Shown: piece by piece, positions 44,701-55,991 of the stretch
How the letters are laid out: each line of letters opens with the position of its first letter
Numbering within the stretch: position 1 is the first letter of the stretch
Origin: Gonapodya prolifera JEL478
Lineage: Eukaryota; Monoblepharomycota; Monoblepharidomycetes; Monoblepharidales; Gonapodyaceae
Assembly: GCA_001574975.1 (NCBI GenBank)
Contig: KQ965819.1
Coordinates: 1 to 64,000 of the forward strand
Length of the DNA: 64,000 bases
Direction: 5' to 3'
Position numbers and translations under genes: made by a program
Notes under the pieces: generated by a model
Database searches by the model: none
What the model was told of the DNA's origin: nothing
Seen by the model: the letters and a program-made list of their open reading frames with translations, nothing else

Positions 44701-44848
44701 ACGCGACCAGGCCCTCCCGCGGAACGTTGGGTCTCCTCCTTCCTTTGTCGTTGTCATCATCGTAGTCGTCAGTTCGGTCGAATCCGGGGGCGTCTGACGG
44801 GTATGAAAAGTACGGTTGGTGAGCTTGAGCTCGTTTTCGGACGTCCAT
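41730..44848 (-). CDS. PMT2: Protein O-mannosyltransferase, PMT2 family
   Basis: PMTs transfer mannose from dolichol-phosphate-mannose to Ser/Thr in the ER lumen. The start MDVRKRAQAHQPYFSYPSD at 44848 precedes an acidic cytosolic region. Then come FLTRMWAISWADFVVWDEAH, FGKFASHYIQRQFYFDVHPP (LGK), the loop-1 signature with catalytic Asp-Glu, and a chain of transmembrane helices. GSGTGDAQMSS-type text leads into three MIR repeats (VQKYPKGSEQQQVTCYGHKD, NNDWIIGQNW, later HVNSGCLLKSHAVTLPEWGF). The C-terminal helices include VWWGGAFSLVAFMVITG and ALYFAILQSAFIFDH, with the end KSWKFYD before TAG near 41729. DEAHFGKF and the YNGTWDFPSS insert favour the PMT2 branch. Multiple short introns; no damage seen. 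Confidence 0.85.
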
Positions 44849-45426
44849 GGCGCGACAAGCCAGGTGATGGGAAGTTGTCACTGGCCGGTTGGGGATGGGG
44901 AATCAGACGGGATTCACTCCTCACGCGATCAAAAAGACGACAGCTCATCCTCTTCCTCAACCCTTGTGGCAATGAAGACTCACGTTCGCGGTTGTGCTCC
45001 CTTGTGCGCCCCTGGTATCCAATGACCTGCACAAACTACTTGGCAAACAGCAGCCCTTTCCAACGGCAGCGACGGTTTCCAGTCTTTTCCCGTGCGATGG
45101 TGCGCTCCTTTGCTGTCACTTTGAATTTCTCGCGAACCGTTCGCCTTCCTTTCTGGGGTGGAAGATTGGATTGCTGCGGACGGTTCTGTGTGGCACTTCC
45201 ACTCCAACTCATGAAGCGACAGGAAATCGACCTACAAGAGTCATCAACGTTATATCGCCTTATCTCAACGCGAACCTACGCCTCCGAGCTCGAAACAGAG
45301 GGCATTAAGCGAGACTCTCACCATCTGCCTCACCTGCCTGAATGTCGATCAGCGAAGAGAATCCAAGTCCCGCCTTTCAAGTATATCGGTTCAACCCCTT
45401 TTCGACGTCAGCTGTAGATAGCTCAA
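44849..45426. promoter_or_regulatory. Divergent promoter region
   Basis: It lies between the minus-strand PMT gene and the plus-strand membrane-protein array, so both upstream regions share it. No gene is supported. Confidence 0.35.
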
Positions 45427-46558
45427 ATGTCCGACGGGGTCCCAGCTCCCCTCCCGAACATCGCTCCTGTGGACACTCTCCTGGATGTCCAATTGTGGAC
45501 CAACGGAGTAACGTTTGCCAGGTATGTGGTTGGACAAGGGGTTTCTATACATTCGGAGTACTATTGCGATTGCAATTGGATAGCTCTCTTGCCCAAGTCT
45601 TGATCGTTCTGATCTTCCTCCAAGAATGGAACGTCCTCCCGTCATATCTCAAATGGCTTGGTCTTGGGTCGCTCTTGTCCACGCTATTCGCTTCCGTAAC
45701 CTCAATCGCCTCGAACTTGAGTGCCTGTGATACCCTTTTCGTGTGAGTTGCTTTTCTCATTGGAACGGTGTGATGTTTCACCGACAAACGATTGCGGTAT
45801 GCAATAGGTTTGGATGCTACTTCTACCAATTCGGAAAACTTTTAGGCTGGATTACATAACTTATGCGCATATGGTCTCTCTCGGGACGAAACCGGGCTCT
45901 TCTCCTTTATCAACATGCTTCGCCGTGTTTACATTTACACTCAACGTCTCGTAAGTGCGGTGACCGCTTCCTCTTCTCCTTCCCTTACAATGCTTGTTAG
46001 TTTTTGTGCACTAATGGTTGGTGTTCGATCATTGCCTCGGCTATGCTCGCCGGGACTTTTCGCTTCATAGGAATGGATCCGCTTCTTGTACTACGTTGCG
46101 CCATTCTCGACGGTCTTATTCCCGTTGTATCTCGCAGAAATTTATGTGGTGTACCTGCGAAAGCTCTTCAGGTCAAGCAAAGCCATGGCACGACCAGGTA
46201 TGGACGGGACGAAGATGAAGGTACAATCGTTCATGAACATGTTTGGCCGGAGCGTTTTCGTTCTTGTCCTAGAAGCAGTGCTTTTGGGAGCAAAGTACCT
46301 TACCTTTTGGTGGGTTCGTCTGAATTCTTGTCCAAAGCGACCCTGAGAATTACGTGCTGACCAACAATCCACGCCAAAAAAAAGCCTGGGACCAACAATG
46401 ACCTTCTCTTTTTCATTTTCATGAGGGGTGGTCAAGCTTTCCTCGACCTCGCCTACGTTCTCTACATTCGGAGCTTTGCATTGGATCTCCGGCGGGGAAC
46501 TGCTGGTATGAATTCGCGCTCGGACGCGGACGTATACCCGGAAAACCGAGCAACATAG
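45427..46558 (+). pseudogene. Tandem membrane-protein family, copy 1
   Basis: The start is MSDGVPAPLPNIAPVDTLLD and VQLWTNGVTFAR, with a gtatgt intron. Then FLQEWNVLPSYLKWLGLGS, an intron, GCYFYQFGKLLGWIT and TAA, followed in frame by LMRIWSLSGRN. In copy 5 the stop position is Tyr. After GRN the frame slips. Later exons give LYYVAPFSTVLFPLYLAE, MKVQSFMNMFGRSVFVLVLE and GGQAFLDLAYVLYIRSFALD. The layout is about six to seven helices with a conserved RxWxLSGRN motif, resembling multi-pass families common in mushrooms, but of unknown function. With nonsense and frameshift it is probably a pseudogene. Confidence 0.55.
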
Positions 46559-46585
46559 CCATCTAAATACAGTCCAGAATTATTT

Positions 46586-46877
46586 CTCATATTATATGGG
46601 GAGGGCAAATCCCTCTGGACATTTGCTATGTCATCTACATCAAGAGCTTTGCGCGGGACTTGCACCCAGCAGCTGGGAAGTCCTCAAGCATATCCACTAC
46701 TGTTGAAGGAGGTTTCGAGCAGCCAAGAAAGAAGTAAAAGGTGGACGACGTCCGGTCGCCTCGGCGTTTCCTGAAGCTATCACAGGATTCCAGCATGTGG
46801 ATTTCCGGGCGGAGCGAAACGTCATTGCTACTGCTGATATGTCGCGGGCATTAGAGTCTGCGCTGGGGGATGACTAA
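46586..46877 (+). pseudogene. Relic of the membrane-protein family (last exon and tail)
   Basis: IIWGGQIPLDICYVIYIKSF matches the last helix exon of the neighbouring copies. After a short basic stretch, a further frame has TGFQHVDFRAERN and ATADMSRALESALGDD. This parallels the TADMSRAFRSAFD tail after copy 5. The first exons are absent, so it is a 3' remnant of another copy. Confidence 0.55.
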
Positions 46878-47037
46878 AAAAGTACCATAACTTATCGTCT
46901 GTGTTTGCATAAATCAGGTTTATAACATACGCCCCGGAGTGGCAGATGTACTGGAGTGTAACATCCACGAATAAGTTACCAAGGGCAGGTCCAGAAGGCG
47001 TATGGGCAGTTAACCAAGTCTGGGCTCGAACCATCAC

Positions 47038-48373
47038 ACTATTTTTTCATGGGAATTCCTCTTTCCTCCGCAGCTCTCCTTGCACTCCTCCCCAATCTAT
47101 CCACAACATCAGCATCTGTCCCTTGCTGCAGCAGAAAGGCGGCAAGCTGGGCATCTTGTCGTTCTACGGCAAAGAACAGAGGCGTAGCGCCACCTATGAG
47201 AATGGCGACTGTTTACTTTCGCACCTAAAAATCCACGAGGATTTGAGCAACTTCCACTGTCCACGCGTAGTGCAGTGTGCTGTGATGTGGCATAACCTCT
47301 TGTCCAGCGTCAACACATGCTTTTCGTTCGATGAGCAGCTTAAAGAGTTACTTGTTCTTCATTTTACATGCGACATGCAGAGCACTTCCCACACCCGCAA
47401 AGTCAATATCTGCACCACTGTCCAAAAGAAACAGCAGAATATCCAGGTTACCGCTCTCGCACGCACAAAGGAGCGGCGTGGGTACGTTGTGAAACAAAAT
47501 ATTGTTTGGTCTGGCCCTGTTCACCAAGGCGCCGTTCTGAACCAACAGGCGTACGGCTTCAAGGTGACCGCTCGAGCATGCCACCATGAGGGGAGTAAGA
47601 ACGGGCTTGGTGCTGTTGAAGGGGGCCTCGATGCTGAACCCAGCCTTCACCAGTAGCACAATAACGGCACGACTACCACTTTTTGCAAGCCACGGAGACA
47701 AGAGCGTCATCGCTTTCATACGTGCCAAGCGAGGCGCTCCTTTTTGTCCAGGTTTTCAAGTCACGAGGAGACGCGTGATCCAGGAGAAGGTGGACAGTCC
47801 CTGCGCGACCCTCTTGACAAGCCTTCTGAAGAGAGCCCGCAGTTGGACGCGCCCAGCATGAGAGCAGGGTCTCTAGAACATCGTTGTGACAGCTGTTCGC
47901 AACGGCTTCGACCACAGGGTGTATCAAACACGCGTCTTCGTTTGTGTTCACTCCTTTCTCACAAAGGAACCGCACCGCCGCGTTCGAGCGGGCTTTGCAC
48001 GCCAGTATGAGGGCCGTTGTGTGGAAGAGGTACTGGCGCGGAGTCGTATTCGTCTGACTCTCTGAATCCTCGTCGAAACGGTCGACGTATGGGTCACGTA
48101 CGCGTATGCGTCTGGGTCGGAGTTGTCGGTCGGTACTGACTGGCCCTGCTGCCGCAACAAGATCGGGAATAATTCACAATCTCGTTTATCCACAAACCAA
48201 ATGTTGTTCGTTGTATGGATGTCTGCGTTGAGAACTGTACGGTGCCGGACGAGGAGAGTGTTCACATCAGCCCCCATCCGCAAGAGGGCATCCAGAACAC
48301 TGGTGTCTTCCGTCCTTACGGCTCGCAGCAGCTCCGTCGCAAATGCCTCATGTGTCAAGCCAAATCGCACCAT
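47038..48373 (-). pseudogene. Ankyrin-repeat protein pseudogene
   Basis: Repeats include TSVLDALLRMGADVNTLLV, TTALILACKARSNAAVRFLC, NDVLETLLS, RAGTVHLLLDHASP, TPLMVACSSGHLEAVRLLVQ and TPLLCACESGNLDILLFLLD. SALHVACKMKN, LFKLLIERKACVDAG and GATPLFFAVERQDAQLAAFL follow, typical helix-turn-helix ankyrin units that bind proteins. A 44-nt gtacgt..gagag intron may join the first two pieces near 48090. The frame is broken at an A5 run near 47690 (VACKK) and by TAA after KMKNK near 47346, with a further stop near 47240. It lies between copies of the membrane-protein family on the opposite strand. Confidence 0.65.
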
Positions 48374-48399
48374 GGCCCGTTTAGCAACTGGAACTGGAT

Positions 48400-48916
48400 C
48401 GTCGGAGAAAAGGCGGTAGAGACCCCGATTGAGCGCATTGGTGGGTAGACAGAGAGGATGATTGGTCCAGCACTTTGAAATGCGGAGGGTGAGTTCGGGT
48501 TTGTCTGCGCCTAATCATGCGGTAATGATGCCTGCCTGGCGAAACCCGACCCACCTCTTGGGGCCTCTATTCGAAGACCCTTACTAACTCGTTCCGTTCT
48601 CCACATAGCGCACCCTCGAATGGATGTGGCGGACCTACCTCGCCCAGTCAATGGGACCAAGCACCAGATCTGCAGGGCCATCTGTATTCCGGCCTAAAGG
48701 AATCAAAATCATCCACACATATCATTTTTCTTGACTCCAGCACAAAAACAACGTGCCGAATGCCTGCAGTTATTCCACCAGCGGTTCTCTGCCACCTACT
48801 TCTCAACCAAGAGTAAGATGATCGGAGAAGAATCCCGTTCCCTGGATCCACACCAAGTTACTTTCGCAAGCGGAACTTGATAACTTAAAAGCTCACATTC
48901 CCAAGCAATTCGGTTG
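48400..48916. other. Intergenic; nothing recognised
   Basis: No gene seen between the ankyrin pseudogene and the next membrane-protein copy. Confidence 0.4.
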
Positions 48917-49778
48917 ATGGCAAGTGATGGGTCGATCTTTGCTCCGCCGGACACCCTGTTGGACTTGCAGATTCATACGAACGGAACTCTTTTGGCGACG
49001 TTCGTATTCGTAAGCGGACACATTCCTAAATTCTTTGTTGCAACTTGCTCCGTGCTCACGTGATCTATTCCGCCCACTGGATACTCCATTGGTCCGTCAT
49101 CGCCAACACCAGTGCTTTCGCCCAACTACTCATCATCTTAACCTTCCTCCAAGAATGGCGCATAATAACGGCGCAGCTCAGATACATTGGCTTGCTGTTA
49201 CTCGTGTCGACATTTATCTCATGCGTGCTCGCAATGACTGGGAATTGCTTGCAATGCTTTCCATTTGTGGAGTGAGTATCAATGGGGACGACAGTGGGAA
49301 TGATGGCGAAAGGCGTGATGGTACTTGTTGTAGACGCCGCCATGCAGGTTTTTGGGAAGCTCACTGTGAGTCCGTTGTTACGGTGGTGCTTTTGCTTTTT
49401 GGAGATTGAGTATCCTCCAAATACTCTCATACTTCCTCCCGTCGACCTCATTTGATTCCACGTCGTCATCAGTCTCTCATTTCCCAGTCATACTTCTTCA
49501 TCACATTCTGGTCCGGTCAACTCCTTATCGACATTCTCTACCTCCTCTACATCAAGTCCTTTGCTGTCGAACTCCGTGGGTGCACGCGCAACTCTGAGCT
49601 TAATTCGTCCACACCCGCCGGGGACTGTGGCGACACCCCACCTCGCCCAGGAATAGGATCTCCAGAGAGTCCCGTCAAATTTGGGTTCCCTCCTGTGGTG
49701 ACAGGGTTTGAGCCGCTCGGTGGTGTCACGGCGTTGGGACGTGGTCGAGACGGGGTGAGTACGTTGCAAATGTTATAG
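48917..49778 (+). pseudogene. Tandem membrane-protein family, copy 3 (internally deleted)
   Basis: It starts MASDGSIFAPPDTLLDLQIH, parallel to copy 1. LIILTFLQEWRIITAQLRYI and ISCVLAMTGNCLQCFPFVE follow. Next only a short MQVFGKLT-like piece is present, and the RxWxLSGRN and central helices are missing. The end is complete: FFITFWSGQLLIDILYLLYI, KSFAVELRG, then a Pro/Ser/Gly-rich cytosolic tail with FGFPPVVTGFEP, stop at 49778. This suggests loss of the middle exons. The tail shows what an intact family C-terminus looks like. Confidence 0.5.
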
Positions 49779-49988
49779 GTTATCATGTCCGCGATGGGAG
49801 AGAATGATTCATAAGTAATCGATTGAAATTTAGTCTCATTATATGTTCTGAATGTGATGTCATAGCCGTTCTGTTGCGCTGTAATTCCCCATCCTTTGAT
49901 CACGCAAGTCGAGGGTGTGTCCCGATCGGCGAATGGAGCCTTCATCATGTAATCACCGACTTTGCAGCGCAGCTATTCTTCACAAAGA

Positions 49989-51101
49989 ATGTCTCTTCTT
50001 GTGGTTGCTCCCCGAGACAAAGCCCTTGATCTCCAAATATGGACAAATGGGGTCGCACTCTACAGGCAGGCGTCAATTTCCCGCTCACACCATCAAAATT
50101 CCACCGACCTGCTCACACTACCTGGCCTTCTCGAGCGATACAACGCAGTGGCCCAAACCCTCATCCTCTTCATATTCACGCAAGAGTGGAACGTCCTCCC
50201 TGCGCAGTTAAAGTGGCTCCCGCTCGGCTCCCTTGTGATCGTGCTTGCTTCAAACATCAGCGCGCTTCTTGGAAACGTTTACGCTTGCTACCCCTTTATT
50301 GAGTAAGTCAGCAAGATGGCGCTGCCTTTCAAGTTTTGCACAAATGTTTATAATCCCCGACATTCCTGGTGCAATCATGTTTCAAATGTCCCAATCCCAC
50401 TAGAGCAGGCTGCTACCTCTTCCAAATAGGAAGATTTTGTGGCGCGCTCACATAGATTCTTCGAGTTTGGATGCTCTCGGGTCGAAATCTATATCTCGCA
50501 GGTGTTGGGCTTGTCATCCTCATTGGATCCACAGCAATCTCCATTGGGTAAGAGAAAATCATCACCTCCAGGATTGACCAAGCAGCGCGAGCTCTTTTAA
50601 TGATGTCCACTTACTGCAGGTACTGTGTTACTTTGACTTCATTTCGTGGTTTGCCGAGAATGTGCATCCCGATCCCATTGTACTCGGTCAATAACGATCT
50701 GTTCCTGGAGACGGCGTGTACCACAACATTAACCTACACGTATCTTGCTCTCTCGCTCACGTGAACTGTCTCCGGCAGGTCAAGGCATCTGGGCGCTAAG
50801 CGTCAAACATGAAGCTTCGTAGCTTCTTTGATATGTTTGCCAAAAGCGTATTGGTCATCTTCCTCGAAGGATTCAGGATACTTGCACAGAGAGTGGCGGT
50901 GAGTCACAATCTGTGGATTCTTGCCTGGCCATAGGCAGCCCGATGACCGTGCCCTGTAACGCTGATCTCCGCCAACTTCCATGACTGCCAGCCTTCCTCA
51001 GCACTTCTTTGTGGCACTTTGGGCTGGCCACATTGTTCTTGATCTTGCCTACGTAGTTTACATCAAAGGCTTTGCTATCGATCTTCGGCAATGTGCCTGA
51101 T
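49989..51101 (+). pseudogene. Tandem membrane-protein family, copy 4
   Basis: MSLLVVAPRDKALDLQIWTN starts exon 1. The GC-AG intron of copy 5 is present in sequence, but its acceptor is caa, not cag, and the frame happens to read through. LILFIFTQEWNVLPAQLKWL, AGCYLFQIGRFCGALT and then TAG occur where copy 5 has Tyr. ILRVWMLSGRNLYLAGVG follows. After TYTYLAL a two-base TC insertion shifts frame, and SGR-TAA-ASN follows. The last exon FFVALWAGHIVLDLAYVVYI ends KGFAIDLRQCA. Several lesions make it a pseudogene, but sequence similarity to copy 5 is still high. Confidence 0.55.
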
Positions 51102-51569
51102 TATCGCTTGCATGACTTCGTATGTTGCCTGCGTCCATGATTTGCTGCTCGTTTTGTCCGTCTGACCATCTGGCCGGCAGAATCGCTGAACTAGTTTATC
51201 CACTCCGACCGCAGCCCAACTGCACGAATAGCGCCGAATATGACGAGCTCGCCACACTCCACAGTCGAAATTTATTTGGGCCTGGCCCCAAATAGTTTTC
51301 GGTTTTTGTCACGGATACCTTGCACCAATTTCTTCACATATATATCACAAATTCAAACTGAGGAACTACGATCCCAGTGTTTGATCCGTAGCTAGCACTA
51401 GCACAGCACCGATTAGAGCCAGCCCAGCTCAGGCGAGCTTTGGGCGTGATCACACCCAATTTTTGCTACTCCCAAACAATTCTTGGACCTAGCGAGAGGG
51501 AGCATTCCGATCGGCGAATGCTGCCTCATCGAGTAATCACCGACTTTACATCGCAGCTGTTTACATTAA
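51102..51569. other. Spacer between membrane-protein copies 4 and 5
   Basis: No gene. The last 75 bases before copy 5 resemble the sequence before copy 4 (GATCGGCGAATG, then AATCACCGACTTTRCA), so the duplicated unit includes the promoter. Confidence 0.5.
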
Positions 51570-52651
51570 ATGTCTCTCCCAGCGGTTGCGCCCCGAGACA
51601 ATGCTCTTGATCTTCAAATATGGACCAACGGGGGCGGACTCGCAAGGCAAGTGTGGTCAACCTTTCACACAGGAGCAATCCCGGGACATGCTCACACTCC
51701 CTGTCCCACCTGGGCGACACAGCGCAGTAACCCGAACTCTTACACTCTTTATATTTATGCAGGAGTGGAGCGTTCTCCCTCACCAGTTGAAGTGGCTCCC
51801 CTTCAGCGCACTTGCGATTATGCTTGCTGCAAACATCAGTGGGCTTCTTGGAAATGTTTATGCTTGCAACCCATTTGTCGAGTAAGTCAATTCAACGCCC
51901 AAGTCTTGGCGTCTTTGACTTTTCCAATATTTTGTTCATCTCTCACCTTTCCAACTTTACTTGACATTGTTAAGGGCCGGATGCTTTCTCTTCCAAATCG
52001 GAAAATTTTGCGAGGCACTTACGTACATTTTTCGAATCTGGAAGCTTTCAGGTCGAAATATATATCTCACAGGTGCAGGATTTGCTCTTCACATTGGATC
52101 TGCTGCAACCGTTTTGGGGTATGTGTGACACTTGGCGACAATTATAGGCAGGGTTAACCCGGCAGTACGTCCCTTTTGAATACGGCAGGTTCTGCGCCAC
52201 GGGGACTTCGTTTCGTGCTCTGCCACGACTTTGCATTCCTATCCCGCGGCTCCCTGTCAATAATGACCTGTTCTCGGCGATAGCGTACACCACGCCATTG
52301 ACCTATATATATCTCGCTCTAGCTCATGTCTACTGCCTCCGACAGTACAAGGTGTCAGCGACCGCGTCAAATCGAAAGCTTCGAAGCTTCCTTGATATGC
52401 TGGCCAAAAGCGTTTTGGTAATTATCCTGGAAGCCCTGAGCGCACTTGTTATGAGAGTAGTGGTGAGTCACATTTTCCTGAACGTTGGCGGGCTATGCGC
52501 CCCCGATTACCTTGGTCTGAAGTGCTTGACCGTGTGAACAAAGGGCGCATATAACCCCCAATCGTTCTTTGTTTCCCTTTGGGTTGGACAAGTCGTTCTT
52601 GATCTTGCTTATGTTGTTTACATCAAAGGCTTTGCCGTCGATCTTAGTTAA
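51570..52651 (+). CDS. Tandem membrane-protein family, copy 5 (best preserved)
   Basis: Exon 1 is 51570-51645 (MSLPAVAPRDNALDLQIWTN), followed by a GC-AG intron (AG|GCAAGT..cacag, to 51721). Exon 2 has LTLFIFMQEWSVLPHQLKWL and SGLLGNVYACNPFV, exon 3 has AGCFLFQIGKFCEALTYIFR and IWKLS with GRNIYLTGAGF, and exon 4 has TSFRALPRLCIPIPRLPVNN and LTYIYLALAHVYCLRQYKV. The final helix is FFVSLWVGQVVLDLAYVVYI. The frame reaches TAA at 52649-52651, and the sequence beyond stays open in the same frame to 52881. About seven helices are predicted. Function is unknown, and a receptor or transporter role cannot be told from sequence. Confidence 0.6.
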
Positions 52652-52881
52652 GCATCCCAACAGGAAGGAGACCCTACGAAAATTGATCCTTCGTTGACAG
52701 CGCATCAGGCAGGGCACGGTGTTAACGGGTTTCAAAAGGACACTATGAAAACGGACAACCACCATAAATTTCCCCTCGTGACCGGTTTCCAACCTGTCGG
52801 TACTCCAGATCGCCCTGTTCTCATGACGGCCGATATGTCCAGAGCGTTTCGCTCAGCCTTCGACCCTTCCGAGGTAAAATA
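52652..52881 (+). other. Conserved family tail downstream of the copy 5 stop
   Basis: In frame with copy 5 but after its TAA, the reading continues to VTGFQPVGTPDRPVLMTADM and SRAFRSAFDPSEVK. The same TADMSRA motif occurs after the 46.6-kb relic, and VTGF.P occurs in the tail of copy 3. The stop has therefore probably truncated a longer ancestral tail, unless it is read through or spliced around. Confidence 0.5.
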
Positions 52882-53131
52882 ATTAACGATTCACTTAACA
52901 TTAATATTATTTCTTTGGAAGTACGATGTACGATTTGGCAATTGCAGTAAAATGAATGTTCCGTGTCCGGTTTCTGACCCGAGTGTGATCTCAGCTACCG
53001 CCCGACATCGCCGAGTCCACTTTGCTCGCTCCTGTTTTGATTGCCTCTAGCAATATTTGAGACGAGTTCAATATCTGTGGGGCAAACACCGGGCGCTATT
53101 GATCCCACTAGTCAGAGAAATGTACTGCAGG

Positions 53132-53531
53132 TCAGTCGCCCACCTTCCGGTACACATCCTCCGCCTCAGTCAGTAGCTTTTCCGCTTCCGCGAGCGCCTC
53201 CTTCCTACGAGCCTTGCCCCTCTCCACGGCAGCCAAGCGCGCTCGAAGCTTTTCGATTTCATCTTCCAGAGCGGTTTGGGTCAAATCATCGTCACGAAGG
53301 AGGCGAAGAAGACTGTCATCGCGTGGCCAGAGGAAAGAGCAAATCGTGAGTCCAAGAATCACTCGACGTCGGCGACTGGGCGGGAATGCTCTGTAACTTC
53401 ACTTTTCACGTTGCTCGCGGAGTTGGTCGATTGATTTGGCAAGCTCGTTGTTGAATGATTGCAAAGAAGAGTAGGGTAGAATACCCTGGGAGGCGGAAGA
53501 CGATCGAGGTCCGCTGGGGAAAGACGACATG
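53132..53531 (-). CDS. Small coiled-coil protein
   Basis: Exon 1 starts MSSFPSGPRSSSASQGILPY at 53531, then SFNNELAKSIDQLREQR. A gtgaaa..actcac region near 53340-53405 separates it from the second frame. There RDDSLLRLLRDDDLTQTALE and EIEKLRARLAAVERGKARRK form a strong coiled coil, ending YRKVGD at 53132. The splice limits are not certain. Size and a helical coil would suit a subunit of a larger complex (for example kinetochore, BLOC or spindle), but no specific family is recognised. Confidence 0.45.
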
Positions 53532-53588
53532 ATTCTGTTCGCTGTGGTCACTCGCTCAATTCTGACGATTTCCAAAGCTACATTTCCA

Positions 53589-55991
53589 CTACGCAGTTTT
53601 GTTTTTCAGGTGTTTGGAAGCATCCGATACGGTATTCGTCGTCATTTGGACCCACAGTCCGAGAAGACCAACTGCACACCACACCGACGTCAAAGCGAGT
53701 GGCGCGAACGCCCATGCAGGAGCGAACAGGGGGAGAATGAACTCAGAGAGCGTGATTACGATGGGGAATGCCCGGGTATGGAGACGAGTGAGGAGAGGGG
53801 GTTGTGCGGTAGTCGGTGCACCTCTGTAATTCCAAGATTGATATTGACACCGATAGTAGAGCTTGGCAAAAACTCACTTTGCAAACAGGTCTTGTGTGAG
53901 AAGCATGTATGCGGCTAGAATCGTGAACTTGATCAGGGTTTCTAAGTAAGTGGCGAAAGAGCACATCGTTAGGTCGACTGCTCGGTATGAAATTCTCTTT
54001 GACAAGGCTCTCACCATTCGACCGATGAAGTAACGGAAACAAACTGTAGTAGGATATGAGATTCATCGGTTGCACGAAACTCTGGTAACCCGGATCGATC
54101 GAAGCAAGTAACCTGAATATCGGAGGGTACAAATCTCCATGTCGAGCCGTGACACTTGTCCCAAAGATCTCACGCACTCACAACAGCGGTACCGTTACCA
54201 GTATGACTGCCTTTTCGTGAACGTGCCACCCCAACAGGAAGGAAGCAAATGCGCACGAGACCAGTGACGCCAGAAAAACGACCTGCGGGCGCTGTGGACT
54301 CGGCGTGGACGAACTATTTTTCGAGCGACCTGAAGAAAAGTAGAGATGGACAAGGGACGGCTGTCACACCGAGCCTTATTAATCATCGAACAAGCATATT
54401 TGGTGGTGCTTGGATTCTCACCAACATTGCCAACAATGTCGCCCCCACCGTGACGCCAGGTCTCACGTCTGCCAGAACCGCGAACCTGACGTCCTCCACC
54501 ACCCCTCGTGTCGCACTCCGCATGGCTTCCGCGTCGATTGGGAGTCGCAGCAGTCTGAACGCAAGGGCTAGTGCTCTGTCCAACGCCACGTAGAGCGCCC
54601 AGAAGTTTGGGGCCCAGTAGGCGTGGACAAGACCGCGCCGGAAGGGGAACAGACGTGAGATGATTTGTGAGAGGTGGGCGAGTGGTGCCGATGGAGTCGA
54701 TGCAAGGAATGGGAGGAAGGAAATGCAAAATATGGAGAGGACGGAAGAAGCGAGGAGAACAAAGTTTGGGTAATCAAAAGTCGAGAGGAGGGCTTTTAAG
54801 GATGTGAGAGGATCTGGAAGCGCTTCAGTTTACAGGTACACAATCCCCACGCCACATTCCAAGAGACGAACGTACCTTTGCTTGCGACTCGGAGCCCCTT
54901 TGTCCCATTTTTCGTAGAGTCCGCCTGAAAGCAGAAGTGCCGCAGTAAATAAATGAAGTAAGCGGGTGCAAGGTACAGGAATATGTGCTTCAAGTTGAGC
55001 AGCACCGCGAAAATTGCTCCACCCAGTAAGTCATTCCCCTAATATAGAAGTACAATTTGGAGGGCTCGCTCACGTCCCGTCGGTAATCGTCGCGATCGCT
55101 CACCTCCATAATCTCAGCAACACTCCACAGGAGTACTCCAAAGAGGAATCCGTTGTATTGGAAGTGTATCGAGTCAACAATGAGAAACCCCGGGTTCAGG
55201 AACGTCGCTCCGAGAAGGAGATTACGCTTGGCGGACGTTGTTTCCAAAGGCAAGACTTTCGGGGAATAATACAGCCTTCAAAAATAGCCCCCAAAGACTT
55301 CAGAAAGCGGTGAGGTGAAGAGCATACACCACAACGCACTTTATCAGCGCTCTCAGAAGCACGACCTCGCTCATGATTACAGTCGTCCGGTGCACCACGA
55401 CGGTCATCCAGCTGTCGTACCCGTCGGCGAACAGCTCGAGCATCCTCCAGTCCCCCGTGAGCCACGCCGCGGGAGCCACGATTGCGTGGGCGAGTATCCA
55501 TTCGAAGAAGGCAAAGAAGGGTGGGTAGTCGAGGGTCCATTGAGAGGTTTCCTGATTCGGATCAAAGTGCGTACGGTTACGAGCGATCGGAAGGGAACGC
55601 GAACACGACAATTACATCATAGTACCACGATTTGAGAGGAAGATTGTATGTAATTGCCAGCCAGTTGCGGTGAACCTCAAAATCCGTAGACCGACTGTAC
55701 TTCGGACATGGGTGTTAGAACGGGAACGGCCCGGCGTCGCGGTCTTTTGTCAGGTCGAAAGCATGAAACGTACTATGCGGGAAAGAGGAGGACCTTGATG
55801 GCGGTGCTGACACCGAAGAGCGTGGCAATGAAGGTCCAGTCTGGTTTGACGGTAGGAAGTGGCGATTTCTGAGACGATGAGCTGAAGGGATCGAAATCGG
55901 GAATTGAAGCGATCGCACGTGAGTGCTTTTCTGGCGTGGAGACGTACAATTCACCGGAGGAACGAGGTGGAGATGTTGATGTGCGTGCCAT
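53589..55991 (-). CDS. ALG8: Dolichyl-P-Glc:Glc1Man9GlcNAc2-PP-dolichol alpha-1,3-glucosyltransferase
   Basis: ALG8 adds the second glucose to the lipid-linked oligosaccharide in the ER before N-glycosylation. The start at 55991 is [20 protein letters not shown]. The first helix [20 protein letters not shown] is followed by [18 protein letters not shown]-like text ([17 protein letters not shown], then LPLKSWYYD) and [17 protein letters not shown]. The latter is the hallmark of the ALG6/ALG8 family. [38 protein letters not shown] and [20 protein letters not shown] are all ALG8-like. Then [33 protein letters not shown] and final helices with [17 protein letters not shown], ending KNKTA at 53589-53591. 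Several introns; no lesion seen. Confidence 0.82.
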
